43,331 nucleotides of DNA from contig NZ_JAHUWN010000042.1 in NCBI RefSeq assembly GCF_019219025.1, positions 1 to 43,331 of the forward strand. The letters run 5' to 3'. Below the pieces are notes generated by a model. That model saw nothing but the letters and a program-made list of their open reading frames with translations. It did not search any database and was not told the DNA's origin. Shown here piece by piece: positions 28,093 through 35,574 of the stretch (position 1 is its first letter; each line of letters opens with the position of its first letter). The position numbers and the translations under genes were made by a program. Source of the DNA: Bacillus sp. sid0103 (GTDB taxonomy: Bacteria; Bacillota; Bacilli; Bacillales_B; DSM-18226).

Positions 28093-29051
28093 TGTATACA
28101 AACCTATATTTTAAAATTAAGAGATTTGATGGCGAAAGAGAATGGTATCAGGATTATAAACTGCCATATGAAAAAGGAAAAACCATTTTATGGGCTTTAA
28201 CCACCATTCGGGAACAGCTTGATCCAACTCTCGTGTTTACATCCGCTTGCCGCCATGCCATTTGTGGAAGCTGCGCCATCAGAATCAATGATAATGCATT
28301 TTTAGTTTGTAAAACTTCACTGGATGAGGTGCTCGAGACGTTTCAGACGAATCGGCTAGTATTTGATCCATTAAATAACTTTGAAGTTATCAAGGACTTA
28401 GCTGTCGCTTGGGAGCCTAAAATGGAGAAAATGGAGAAAGTCAAGCCGTGGCTTATTCCTTCTGAGGAAGGCAGCAAAGAAGATGGATTTATTCAGAGTG
28501 AAGAAGACTTCCATCAGATTGCAGCCCCAACGGATTGTATCCTGTGCGGAATTTGTGCTTCTGAATGTAATCAGCTGGCAGTCAATGATGGTACGTATTT
28601 AGAGCCATTTATCCTAAACCGGGCCTTCCGCTTTGCCGTCGATTCAAGGGACGCTGCCCCTGAAGAGCATATTATGCCGGCTTTTGAAAATGAATTATGG
28701 AAATGCCTGCACTGCATGCAATGTGTGACGAAATGTCCAAAGGGAATTCCGTTAACCGAGCAGATTTCATACCTTCGCCAAGAAACGATTAAGATGGGGG
28801 AGGTACGAAACCAAGGTGCAAAGCATGCCTTTGCATTTCATGATGACGTTAAGAAGAAGGGCCGTTTAAATGAAGTCATGCTCCCAGTCAAAACAGATGG
28901 CTTAATCACAACTGCGATGACAAAGGTACCGTTTGCCCTAAGGATGATTCGGAAAGGAAAAATCAATCCATTCCATATACCAAAAGAAGTAGAAGGGATT
29001 AAGGGTGTCAGAGAACTTTATAAGTTTGCACAGGAGGTAAGTGAATCATGA
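28092..29051 (+). CDS. frdB: Fumarate reductase/succinate dehydrogenase iron-sulfur subunit
   Basis: A 319-aa electron-transfer subunit. [2Fe-2S] ligands Cys53, 58, 61 and 73 (CRHAICGSC...C); two ferredoxin-type sets Cys149/152/155/159 (CILCGICASEC) and Cys205/208/211/215 (CLHCMQCVTKCP). It has an extended C-terminus of about 100 residues. It starts at the last base of frdA's stop and overlaps the next gene by 4 nt (ATGA), so A, B and E are translationally coupled. It would pass electrons between the flavoprotein and the HdrB-like subunit. Confidence 0.92.
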   Translation: MYTNLYFKIKRFDGEREWYQDYKLPYEKGKTILWALTTIREQLDPTLVFTSACRHAICGSCAIRINDNAFLVCKTSLDEVLETFQTNRLVFDPLNNFEVIKDLAVAWEPKMEKMEKVKPWLIPSEEGSKEDGFIQSEEDFHQIAAPTDCILCGICASECNQLAVNDGTYLEPFILNRAFRFAVDSRDAAPEEHIMPAFENELWKCLHCMQCVTKCPKGIPLTEQISYLRQETIKMGEVRNQGAKHAFAFHDDVKKKGRLNEVMLPVKTDGLITTAMTKVPFALRMIRKGKINPFHIPKEVEGIKGVRELYKFAQEVSES

Positions 29052-29926
29052 GATACGCATTTTTCCCAGGATGTACGCTTGAGTCTGCAGCAGAAGAGTT
29101 GATGATTTCTACTAAAAAAGTGGCCGCGGCTCTAGGAATCGAATTAATTGAACTGAACGGCTGGACCTGTTGCGGCGCTAGCCATATTCAAGATGTCGAT
29201 GACCTCTTGGCCACATCAATCAATGCCCGGAATATTGCTTTGGCAGAAGAACTAAAGGTAGATAAGCTTATCACCGTTTGTAATACGTGTACCTTAATGC
29301 TTCGTACGGCCAAGCTGAAAATGGATAAGAATGAAAAGATGCGTTCTAAGGTGAATGAAGGTCTTAACCGGGCGGGAATGGAGTATAAAGGAACCGTTGA
29401 AGTCACTCACTTACTTTGGGCATTAATCCAAGACTATGGTTTAGAAAATCTAAGGGCGAAGGTGAAACGGCCGTTGACCGGCTTAAAGGTTGCTAATTTT
29501 TATGGCTGTCATATCCTGATGCCGCCAAATATTATGGGGTTTGAGAACCATATGAACCCGCAATCAATGGAAATGGTTGCAAGTGTATTAGGTGCGGAGA
29601 GTGTTGATTTTGATCAGCGTCTTGCCTGCTGCGGCTTCCATGCTGTCTTTCCAGCAGAGCGAGAAGTAATGGATCTTACAGGGAAAAATTGCTTTTCACC
29701 GAAGGCGCAAGGTGCCGACTGTATTGTCACCCCTTGTCCTTTATGCCAAATGCAGCTCGATGCTTATCAGCCGGATGCACAGAAAGGCTTTGGTGAAGAT
29801 ATTACCATGCCAATCCTTCATTTACCGCAGTTAATCGGGCTGGCTCTAGGATTCTCTCCTGAAGAGCTTGCCATTCAAAGGCATGTTGTTAACGCAATTC
29901 CAATTCTACAAGAGGTATTGGTTTAG
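29048..29926 (+). CDS. HdrB/SdhE-like CCG-domain subunit of a type E fumarate reductase
   Basis: A 292-aa protein with two complete CCG cysteine domains: Cys9...Cys41-Cys42-Gly...Cys78-x2-Cys81 and Cys154...Cys194-Cys195-Gly...Cys230-x2-Cys233. This is the pattern of heterodisulfide reductase HdrB, GlpC/LldE-type proteins and SdhE, the anchor-like subunit of type E succinate:quinone oxidoreductases (for example MfrABE of Campylobacter/Wolinella, and the TfrB fusion of methanogens). There is no transmembrane segment. Directly after frdAB, it most likely replaces the cytochrome b anchor as the electron entry module; the donor (menaquinol or a thiol) cannot be told. Confidence 0.88.
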   Translation: MRYAFFPGCTLESAAEELMISTKKVAAALGIELIELNGWTCCGASHIQDVDDLLATSINARNIALAEELKVDKLITVCNTCTLMLRTAKLKMDKNEKMRSKVNEGLNRAGMEYKGTVEVTHLLWALIQDYGLENLRAKVKRPLTGLKVANFYGCHILMPPNIMGFENHMNPQSMEMVASVLGAESVDFDQRLACCGFHAVFPAEREVMDLTGKNCFSPKAQGADCIVTPCPLCQMQLDAYQPDAQKGFGEDITMPILHLPQLIGLALGFSPEELAIQRHVVNAIPILQEVLV

Positions 29927-29960
29927 TCAAGGTTCTAGTCCGCTAGAAGGGGGGAGTTAT

Positions 29961-30296
29961 ATGCAATATGTTTTGGAAAAAAGAGCGAAATTGGTGGGGA
30001 GATTGGATAAAGGAAATCTCTGGCTTCTAAATGTCCATGATGATTGGATTCATGACCAGTACGGTGAAAGCTATATTTTTCATGGGATGATTTATTCTTC
30101 TCGCGAGCCATTTCATCCATTGTCGACATCGATTAGCGGCTATTTCCAAGATGAAGATACGAAGAAATGGATTAAGGTTCGGAATGGTGTAGCAGCCTTT
30201 AATCCAGAGAACATGGCTGACTCTTGGGCGGCTAGACTTGAGGATCTCATTAAAATTAAGTTTAAAACCGGTGTTTATAAATACTTAAAGAAATAG
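29961..30296 (+). CDS. Uncharacterised 111-aa protein at the end of the fumarate operon
   Basis: I do not recognise this protein. It is 111 aa, soluble, rich in Trp/Tyr (LWLLNVHDDWIHDQYGESYIFHGMIYSS) with a basic helical C-terminus (KIKFKTGVYKYLKK), and lacks Cys, signal peptide and membrane segments. A strong GGGGGGAG ribosome site lies 4 nt before the ATG, which is 34 nt after the HdrB-like gene, and a terminator follows, so it is the last gene of the operon. Upstream in-frame ATGs lie inside the previous gene and lack a site. A role in assembly or regulation of the reductase is only a guess. Confidence 0.7.
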   Translation: MQYVLEKRAKLVGRLDKGNLWLLNVHDDWIHDQYGESYIFHGMIYSSREPFHPLSTSISGYFQDEDTKKWIKVRNGVAAFNPENMADSWAARLEDLIKIKFKTGVYKYLKK

Positions 30297-30309
30297 GTTC
30301 ACACATTAG

Positions 30310-30339
30310 ACCGCATTGATGCTTCATGCGGTTTTCTTT
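30310..30339 (+). terminator. Terminator of the fumarate operon
   Basis: ACCGCAT / ATGCGGT with a 9-nt loop and a T-rich tail, 13 nt after the last gene. Confidence 0.75.
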
Positions 30340-30391
30340 ATTTAATTTAATGAAATGCCGGCCTTCCGTTTGTGAAAAAACCTATGGTTTT

Positions 30392-30440
30392 TTTAATTAC
30401 AAAAAAGCTTTAATTAATTAATAATTCTATTAAAGCAGTC
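30392..30440 (+). promoter_or_regulatory. TTACAAAA motif copy B, with inverted repeat
   Basis: TTTAATTACAAAAAAG (TTACAAAA at 30397-30404) runs into GCTTTAAT-N14-ATTAAAGC. Upstream of the first malic enzyme by 224 nt. The 324-nt gap 30297-30620 contains only the terminator, this motif and a cre-like site. Confidence 0.5.
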
Positions 30441-30481
30441 TGTAAATATATAAGATTGGGTTATATTAATTTGTTTTCAAG

Positions 30482-30495
30482 GTAAAGCGTTTTCA
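30482..30495. promoter_or_regulatory. cre-like site upstream of the YtsJ-like malic enzyme
   Basis: GTAAAGCGTTTTCA fits TGNAANCGNTNNCA apart from the first two bases; its complement begins TGAAAACGCTTT. Suggests CcpA control. Confidence 0.45.
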
Positions 30496-30620
30496 AAATA
30501 GTTAAGTTGTTTTCTTCTAAGGATGATTGTGAAATTGAGCACAGAAGCATGGAAGGCTTAAATAAGCTTTGGAACAATTTTTGGGTCGAAGTAATATTTC
30601 TTGAAAAGGGAGAGGTAATC

Positions 30621-31814
30621 ATGGAAACATTGCGTGACAGTGCGTTGCAAATGCACCGAGATAAACAAGGGAAATTAGAAGTGAAAGCAAAGGTAGAGAT
30701 TAATAATGCAAATGATTTGAGCCTAGCGTACTCACCTGGTGTCGCAGAGCCTTGTATGGAAATCTATGAAGATCCAAATAGAGTATATGAATACACGATG
30801 AAAGGCAACACCATTGCCGTCGTTTCAGATGGCTCAGCGGTATTAGGGCTTGGGAATATTGGGCCGGAAGCAGCGATGCCAGTCATGGAAGGCAAAGCAG
30901 CTTTATTTAAGAGTTTTGCTAACGTAGATGCATTCCCTATCTGTTTAAATACACAGGATGTTGAAGAAATAATTGAAACAGTAAAGCGTCTTGAACCAAC
31001 GTTTGGTGGGGTGAATTTAGAGGATATTTCAGCACCGAGATGCTTTGAAATTGAAGAACGCCTGAAAAAGGAGACAAATATCCCTATTTTTCATGATGAC
31101 CAACATGGTACAGCCATTGTAACGGTTGCCGGATTAGTAAATGCTCTTAAACTAGTCGATAAGAAAATGGACGAAATTAAAGTCGTAATAAATGGTTCAG
31201 GTGCTGCGGGTGTAGCCATTGCACAATTGCTAAATCGTTTTGGTGTGTATGATGTCATTCTATGTGATACAAAAGGTGCCATTTATGAAAATCGTGAATA
31301 TGGGATGAATCCAATTAAAGAAAAGATCGCTAAACAAACGAACCGTAACAATGCAGAGGGAAGCTTAGAGGAAGTCATTGTTGGTGCAGATGTTTTTGTT
31401 GGTGTATCTGTTGCAGGTGCAGTAACAAAGGAAATGATTTTAACGATGAGAAGGGATGCAATTATTTTTGCAATGGCAAACCCTGTTCCAGAAATTATGC
31501 CAGAAGAGGCAAAAGCTGCAGGAGCAAAAGTAATAGGAACAGGACGTTCAGATTTTCCAAATCAGGTCAATAACGTGCTCGCTTTTCCAGGGATTTTTCG
31601 GGGGGCTCTAGATGTTCAAGCAACGGACATAAATGAAGAAATGAAAAAGGCTGCAGTATACGCCATTTCTTCGCTCATCACAGAAGAACAACTATCAGAA
31701 GACTATGTGATACCTAACCCTTTTGATGACCGAGTAGCATCTGCGGTAGCAAAAGCTGTTGCAACTGCGGCTGTAGAAACAGGTGTAGCGAGGAAATCCT
31801 TTGTAACCGTGTAA
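30621..31814 (+). CDS. Malic enzyme, short (YtsJ/MaeB-core) type
   Basis: Oxidative decarboxylation of malate to pyruvate, CO2 and NAD(P)H. The 397-aa protein closely follows B. subtilis YtsJ: AYSPGVAEPC, VVSDGSAVLGLGNIGPEAAMPVMEGKAALFK (catalytic Lys), metal-site IFHDDQHGTAIV, the nucleotide fold VVINGSGAAGVAI and ANPVPEIMPEEA. It lacks the phosphotransacetylase tail of long MaeB. Start at 30621 with GGGAGAGG 5-6 nt upstream; the open frame extends back to 30507 without support. Cofactor preference cannot be read safely. Probably controlled by motif B and the cre-like site. Confidence 0.93.
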   Translation: METLRDSALQMHRDKQGKLEVKAKVEINNANDLSLAYSPGVAEPCMEIYEDPNRVYEYTMKGNTIAVVSDGSAVLGLGNIGPEAAMPVMEGKAALFKSFANVDAFPICLNTQDVEEIIETVKRLEPTFGGVNLEDISAPRCFEIEERLKKETNIPIFHDDQHGTAIVTVAGLVNALKLVDKKMDEIKVVINGSGAAGVAIAQLLNRFGVYDVILCDTKGAIYENREYGMNPIKEKIAKQTNRNNAEGSLEEVIVGADVFVGVSVAGAVTKEMILTMRRDAIIFAMANPVPEIMPEEAKAAGAKVIGTGRSDFPNQVNNVLAFPGIFRGALDVQATDINEEMKKAAVYAISSLITEEQLSEDYVIPNPFDDRVASAVAKAVATAAVETGVARKSFVTV

Positions 31815-31861
31815 CAAAAGTTAATGGGTGCTATTTTGCTAATTCGATGATTTATGTTAAA

Positions 31862-31898
31862 GGCTGCTTAAGCTCTTTTATGAGCTTTGCGGTCTTTT
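31862..31898 (+). terminator. Terminator after the YtsJ-like malic enzyme
   Basis: GGCTGC and AAGCTC pair with GAGCTT and GCGGTC, followed by TTTT. Confidence 0.65.
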
Positions 31899-31956
31899 GT
31901 CATTTAATGAATAAGTCTTATACATACTATTAGTATGATATTACTTGGAGGAGATT

Positions 31957-33561
31957 ATGAAGAAAGACAAACTTAGTTTACAAGTCATTATTATTATATT
32001 TGTATGCATTGTCGTCGCTTTATCACTTGGAATAACTGATTTTATCATAAGTAAAAGAATTACCTCCAGTGTGGAAGAGACACAGAAAGAAAAGGCCTTA
32101 AATGTGGCAAAAATGATTGCCATTAGCCCACAAGTGATTGGAGCTTTTGAAGGGGAAGCTAGCAAGAAAGAAGTACAAATTTTAACTAATCAAATAAGAG
32201 AAAAAACCCATGTTAACTTCGTTGTCGTGATGGACATGAAAGGAATTCGGCTTTCCCACCCAAATCCCAGTAAAGTGGGGAAGCACTTCAGGGGAGGAGA
32301 TGAAGGGCCTGCTCTTAAAGGTAAGGAGTATGTTTCCATTTCAAAGGGAACTCTCGGTCGATCCATGCGGGCATTTACTCCCATAAAGAATTCACATGGA
32401 AAACAAGTCGGTGCGGTTGCTGTAGGAATTTCTTTAGAAAACGTTACAAAGGCGGTACATAAAGGACGGATGGGGATCGTTATTGGAACGTTAATCGGAA
32501 TCCTAATAGGTGTAATCGGTGCAGTGGTCCTGGCAAGATACATCAAAAAAATCCTTTTAGGACTCGAGCCCTTCGCTATTGCTAAGCTGCTTGAAGAACG
32601 TAGTTCTATGCTCCAGTCTGTGCGTGAGGGAATAATAGCCATCGACCAAGAAGGAAAAATCACACTTGTAAACAGGGCAGCCAGTAAGCTTTTTAAGAGA
32701 GCTGGGCTTGAAGAGAACCCTATGGGAAAGAACATTGAAGATTATTTGCCAGAGACTCGCTTAAATCACATTATTAAATTGGGTGAAAACGAATTGGATC
32801 AAGAACAAAACCTGAATGGGGTGACCATTTTAGTAAACAGGGTTCCGGTGATTGTGGAAAATGAGCCGGTGGGAGCAATTGCTACATTCCGTGATAAAAC
32901 CGAGGTCCAATTGTTGGCCGAACAGCTCACAGGTGTGCGTAATTATGCGGATGCTCTCCGTGCCCAGGCACATGAATTCATGAACAAACTTCATGTCATC
33001 CTTGGCCTGGTCCGAACTGAACAATATGATACACTTGCTACCTATGTGAGTGAAACGGTTAACCACCGGAAAACAGAAATGGGCTTTGTAACGAAGAAAA
33101 TTCAAGACCCTGTTCTTGCTGGATTTTTAATTGGCAAACTAAGCTTTGCCAGAGAATCAGGTGCTTCTCTATCATTTGATTGTATAAGTAAACTTCCCAA
33201 GCCTGTAAACTCGGAAATCACACATGAGCTGATCACAATCATTGGAAATCTCTTCGATAACGCAATGGAGGCCATTGCGGACAGTCCAAACAAAAAAGTG
33301 GACCTTAAACTTGATTATGCAGAAGATATTTTAACAATCGAGGTTAAAGACACAGGGATGGGAATGACGAATTCACTCCAAAACAAAATATTGGATAAAG
33401 GTTTCTCTACGAAAGGAGAAAACCGCGGGTTCGGGTTATATCTTTTGTCACAGGCAATTGAAAGACTGGAAGGGGACCTGATTATTTCTTCCAAACCTGG
33501 AAAGGGAACAAATTTTGCCGTGTATATACCTTATAAAGCAGAGGATGAATCGAATGATTAG
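31957..33561 (+). CDS. Sensor histidine kinase, MalK/CitA/DcuS family (second copy)
   Basis: A 534-aa paralogue of the kinase at 20558. TM1 about 8-31; extracytoplasmic ligand domain with GIRLSHPNPSKVGKHFRGGDEG; TM2 about 173-194; PAS about 214-315; phospho-acceptor His339 in AHEFMNKLHVILGL; N box NLFDNAMEAI and the GFSTKGENRGFGLYL ATP lid. TGGAGGAG 5 nt before the ATG at 31957 fixes the start; the TTG 12 nt upstream is inside that site. Flanked by two malic enzymes, it probably senses malate, like B. subtilis MalK (YufL), which controls maeA. Overlaps its regulator by 8 nt. Confidence 0.93.
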   Translation: MKKDKLSLQVIIIIFVCIVVALSLGITDFIISKRITSSVEETQKEKALNVAKMIAISPQVIGAFEGEASKKEVQILTNQIREKTHVNFVVVMDMKGIRLSHPNPSKVGKHFRGGDEGPALKGKEYVSISKGTLGRSMRAFTPIKNSHGKQVGAVAVGISLENVTKAVHKGRMGIVIGTLIGILIGVIGAVVLARYIKKILLGLEPFAIAKLLEERSSMLQSVREGIIAIDQEGKITLVNRAASKLFKRAGLEENPMGKNIEDYLPETRLNHIIKLGENELDQEQNLNGVTILVNRVPVIVENEPVGAIATFRDKTEVQLLAEQLTGVRNYADALRAQAHEFMNKLHVILGLVRTEQYDTLATYVSETVNHRKTEMGFVTKKIQDPVLAGFLIGKLSFARESGASLSFDCISKLPKPVNSEITHELITIIGNLFDNAMEAIADSPNKKVDLKLDYAEDILTIEVKDTGMGMTNSLQNKILDKGFSTKGENRGFGLYLLSQAIERLEGDLIISSKPGKGTNFAVYIPYKAEDESND

Positions 33562-34261
33562 TGTAATGATCGTCGAAGATGACCCGATGGTAGCAGAAAT
33601 CAATAAACAATATCTTGCTAAAATTGATGGGTTCCGGTTGGCCGCAACAGTCAATTCAGTATCTGAAGCCATCCGATTTTTAGGAAAGAATGATATTCAG
33701 CTCATTCTTCTGGATATTTTTATGCCGGGAAAGCAGGGACTAGAGCTATTGGCATACCTTCGGAAGAATGACCTTGAAATTGATGTCATCATCATTTCAG
33801 CGGCCTCAGATCTTGAACGAATTAAGAAGGCATTAAGGTATGGTGTTGTCGACTATTTAATTAAGCCTTTCGAGTTTGAACGCTTTAACGCTGCACTTGC
33901 TACCTACCTTGAGCAAACTCGGTTCATTGATAAACAGGATTCCGTTAGTCAGCAGGAGCTTGATCACTTACTTTTGCACAGAGAAGAAGCTGTAGTAGCA
34001 GAAGAACTGCCAAAGGGGTTAACGAAGGATACTTTAAAGCAGGTATGGGATGCGATTCATGGATTGAAGGACGGTCCTTTTTCTACTGATGAAGTAGCAA
34101 ATGTTGTAGGAATATCAAGGGTTTCGGCAAGAAAATATCTTAATTTCCTAAAGGATTTAGGAATCCTTGAAGTTAAGGTGATCTACGGAACGGTCGGAAG
34201 GCCAGTATACCAGCATGAATATAACAAATTTAAAGAGCACTTAATAAAAAACTTTTTGTAA
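33554..34261 (+). CDS. Response regulator, MalR/CitB/DcuR family (second copy)
   Basis: A 235-aa partner of the kinase just upstream. Receiver with Asp9/Asp10, phospho-acceptor Asp54 in LILLDIFMPG and Lys in YLIKPFEF; C-terminal HTH FSTDEVANVVGISRVSARKYLNFL (about 170-195). The start at 33554 is preceded by AGAGGA and overlaps the kinase stop; upstream in-frame ATGs at 33515 and 33545 are less likely. It lacks the Cys-rich tail of its paralogue. By analogy with B. subtilis MalR it should activate malic enzyme and malate transporter genes, here those behind motifs B, C and D. Confidence 0.92.
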   Translation: MISVMIVEDDPMVAEINKQYLAKIDGFRLAATVNSVSEAIRFLGKNDIQLILLDIFMPGKQGLELLAYLRKNDLEIDVIIISAASDLERIKKALRYGVVDYLIKPFEFERFNAALATYLEQTRFIDKQDSVSQQELDHLLLHREEAVVAEELPKGLTKDTLKQVWDAIHGLKDGPFSTDEVANVVGISRVSARKYLNFLKDLGILEVKVIYGTVGRPVYQHEYNKFKEHLIKNFL

Positions 34262-34289
34262 GCAGTTTTTGAAACTGCTTACTTTTTTT
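34258..34289 (+). terminator. Terminator after the second two-component system
   Basis: Perfect 11-bp stem GTAAGCAGTTT / AAACTGCTTAC with a 3-nt loop and seven T residues; the regulator's stop codon lies inside the stem. Confidence 0.9.
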
Positions 34290-34330
34290 ATTTACAAAAA
34301 GAATAATTAAACTTTCATAATCTATGAAAG
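34287..34330 (+). promoter_or_regulatory. TTACAAAA motif copy C, with inverted repeat
   Basis: TTTATTTACAAAAAG (TTACAAAA at 34292-34299), then AATTAAAC, then CTTTCATA-ATC-TATGAAAG (8-bp inverted repeat, 34312-34330). It lies 91 nt before the KdgT-family gene. Confidence 0.5.
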
Positions 34331-34382
34331 CGGTTTATACGGGATTATGATAGACATGTAGTAAGACAAAGGAGGATTTAAA

Positions 34383-35351
34383 ATGCAAATTCCAATTAAG
34401 AAAACGCTTGATAAAATTCCAGGTGGTCTGATGGTTGTTCCACTTTTTTTAGGGGTATTAACGAATACATTTTTTCCGCAGGTATTACAAATTGGTAGTT
34501 TTACAACAGCATTATTCAGTAAAGAAGCATCATCAACCATTTTGGCATGTTTTATGTTTTTAATTGGTTCCCAAATTAATTTCAAATTAGCACCAAAGGC
34601 ATTAAAAAAAGGTGCAATTTTATTAACAGGAAAATTTATCGTAGGTGCTGGTATTGGTTTAGCTGTAGCAGCGATTTTTGGGCCTGCCGGAATACTAGGA
34701 TTAACACCATTAGCCATCCTTGCAGCGTTGTTAAATGCTAATGGCGGATTATATGCATCTCTTGCTTCATCGTATGGTGACGAAACAGATGTAGGTGCAT
34801 ATGCGTTATTTTCTTTAAAAGATGGTCCATTTTTCACATTAGTGGCATTAGGTGCATCCGGCCTGGCCACCATTCCTTTTCAAACACTTTTAGGAGTATT
34901 AATTCCAATCGTAATTGGAATGATTTTAGGGAATATTGATCCTGATATGAGAAAGTTCCTTGGAAGCAGTAAATTATTATTAATCCCATTCTTCTCATTC
35001 CCATTAGGTGCCGGAATGAATCTTTCAACTATTGTAAAAGCTGGGGGGCCTGGGATATTACTAGGATTAATTGCTGCCTTCACTGGAATCGGAGCTTACT
35101 TCCTATTGAAGTTATTTAAAGAAAACCCTATCGTTGGTTTAGCAACAGGGTCAACTGCAGGTAATGCGGTAGCTACACCAGCTGTTGTGGCCGCAGCAGA
35201 TCCAACCTTAGCTGCAGTAGCATCTTCAGCTACTGCACAAGTTGCAGCTGCATGTGTCATTTCTGCCATCGTCTGTCCGATTATTGTGAGCTATGTATTT
35301 AAACGGTCTCAAAAGAAAAAATCGAAACCATCGATTGCAAGGGCAGCTTGA
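34383..35351 (+). CDS. KdgT-family permease (2-keto-3-deoxygluconate permease homologue)
   Basis: A 322-aa membrane protein with about 10 hydrophobic segments. The N-terminus (KKTLDKIPGGLMVVPLFLGVLTNTFFP) and the LNANGGLYASLASSYGDETDVGAYALFSLKDGPFF region match the KdgT family, whose known member imports 2-keto-3-deoxygluconate with protons. Here it stands alone between a malate-type sensor system and a NAD-malic enzyme, with no pectin or KDG catabolic gene nearby, so a dicarboxylate or other hydroxy/keto acid is a plausible substrate. GGAGG lies 8 nt before the ATG. A hairpin but no strong terminator separates it from maeA, so partial co-transcription is possible. Confidence 0.88.
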   Translation: MQIPIKKTLDKIPGGLMVVPLFLGVLTNTFFPQVLQIGSFTTALFSKEASSTILACFMFLIGSQINFKLAPKALKKGAILLTGKFIVGAGIGLAVAAIFGPAGILGLTPLAILAALLNANGGLYASLASSYGDETDVGAYALFSLKDGPFFTLVALGASGLATIPFQTLLGVLIPIVIGMILGNIDPDMRKFLGSSKLLLIPFFSFPLGAGMNLSTIVKAGGPGILLGLIAAFTGIGAYFLLKLFKENPIVGLATGSTAGNAVATPAVVAAADPTLAAVASSATAQVAAACVISAIVCPIIVSYVFKRSQKKKSKPSIARAA

Positions 35352-35399
35352 TAAAAAGTAACGTAAAATTTTATAAACATGAATAAAAGTGGAAGAGAG

Positions 35400-35437
35400 A
35401 ACAAAGCAGTCATTCGGTTTTTACTGTCTGCTTTGTT
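35400..35437 (+). terminator. Hairpin after the KdgT-family gene (weak terminator)
   Basis: AACAAAGCAG / CTGCTTTGTT form a 10-bp stem with an 18-nt loop; no real T run follows, so termination may be partial. Confidence 0.45.
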
Positions 35438-35474
35438 TAATTACAAAAAAGGATCATTAAATTAAAAAACCTAG
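35436..35474 (+). promoter_or_regulatory. TTACAAAA motif copy D
   Basis: TTTAATTACAAAAAAG (TTACAAAA at 35441-35448), then ATTAAATTAA and ACCT. It lies 134 nt upstream of maeA and is nearly identical to copy B over 16 bases. Confidence 0.5.
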
Positions 35475-35574
35475 TGTGATAGGGAAAATGTTATTAACAT
35501 AGATGGGTAAGAAATCTATGTTCCGGTATTGTCCGAATAGCTATTTTAAGATAGAAAGAAGGAAACACCACACC

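Noticed and set aside
27307..28101. Minus-strand open frame of 264 codons inside the flavoprotein gene
   Set aside because: Complete overlap with a strongly supported gene and no coding character; a shadow frame.
26383..29051. The flavoprotein and Fe-S genes as the standard TCA succinate dehydrogenase
   Set aside because: No cytochrome b558 gene adjoins them; instead an HdrB-like subunit is coupled, and the neighbours concern C4-acid fermentation.
32190..32735. Minus-strand open frame of 181 codons inside the second sensor kinase gene
   Set aside because: Shadow of the kinase reading frame with Pro/Ser/Ile-rich translation typical of antisense frames.
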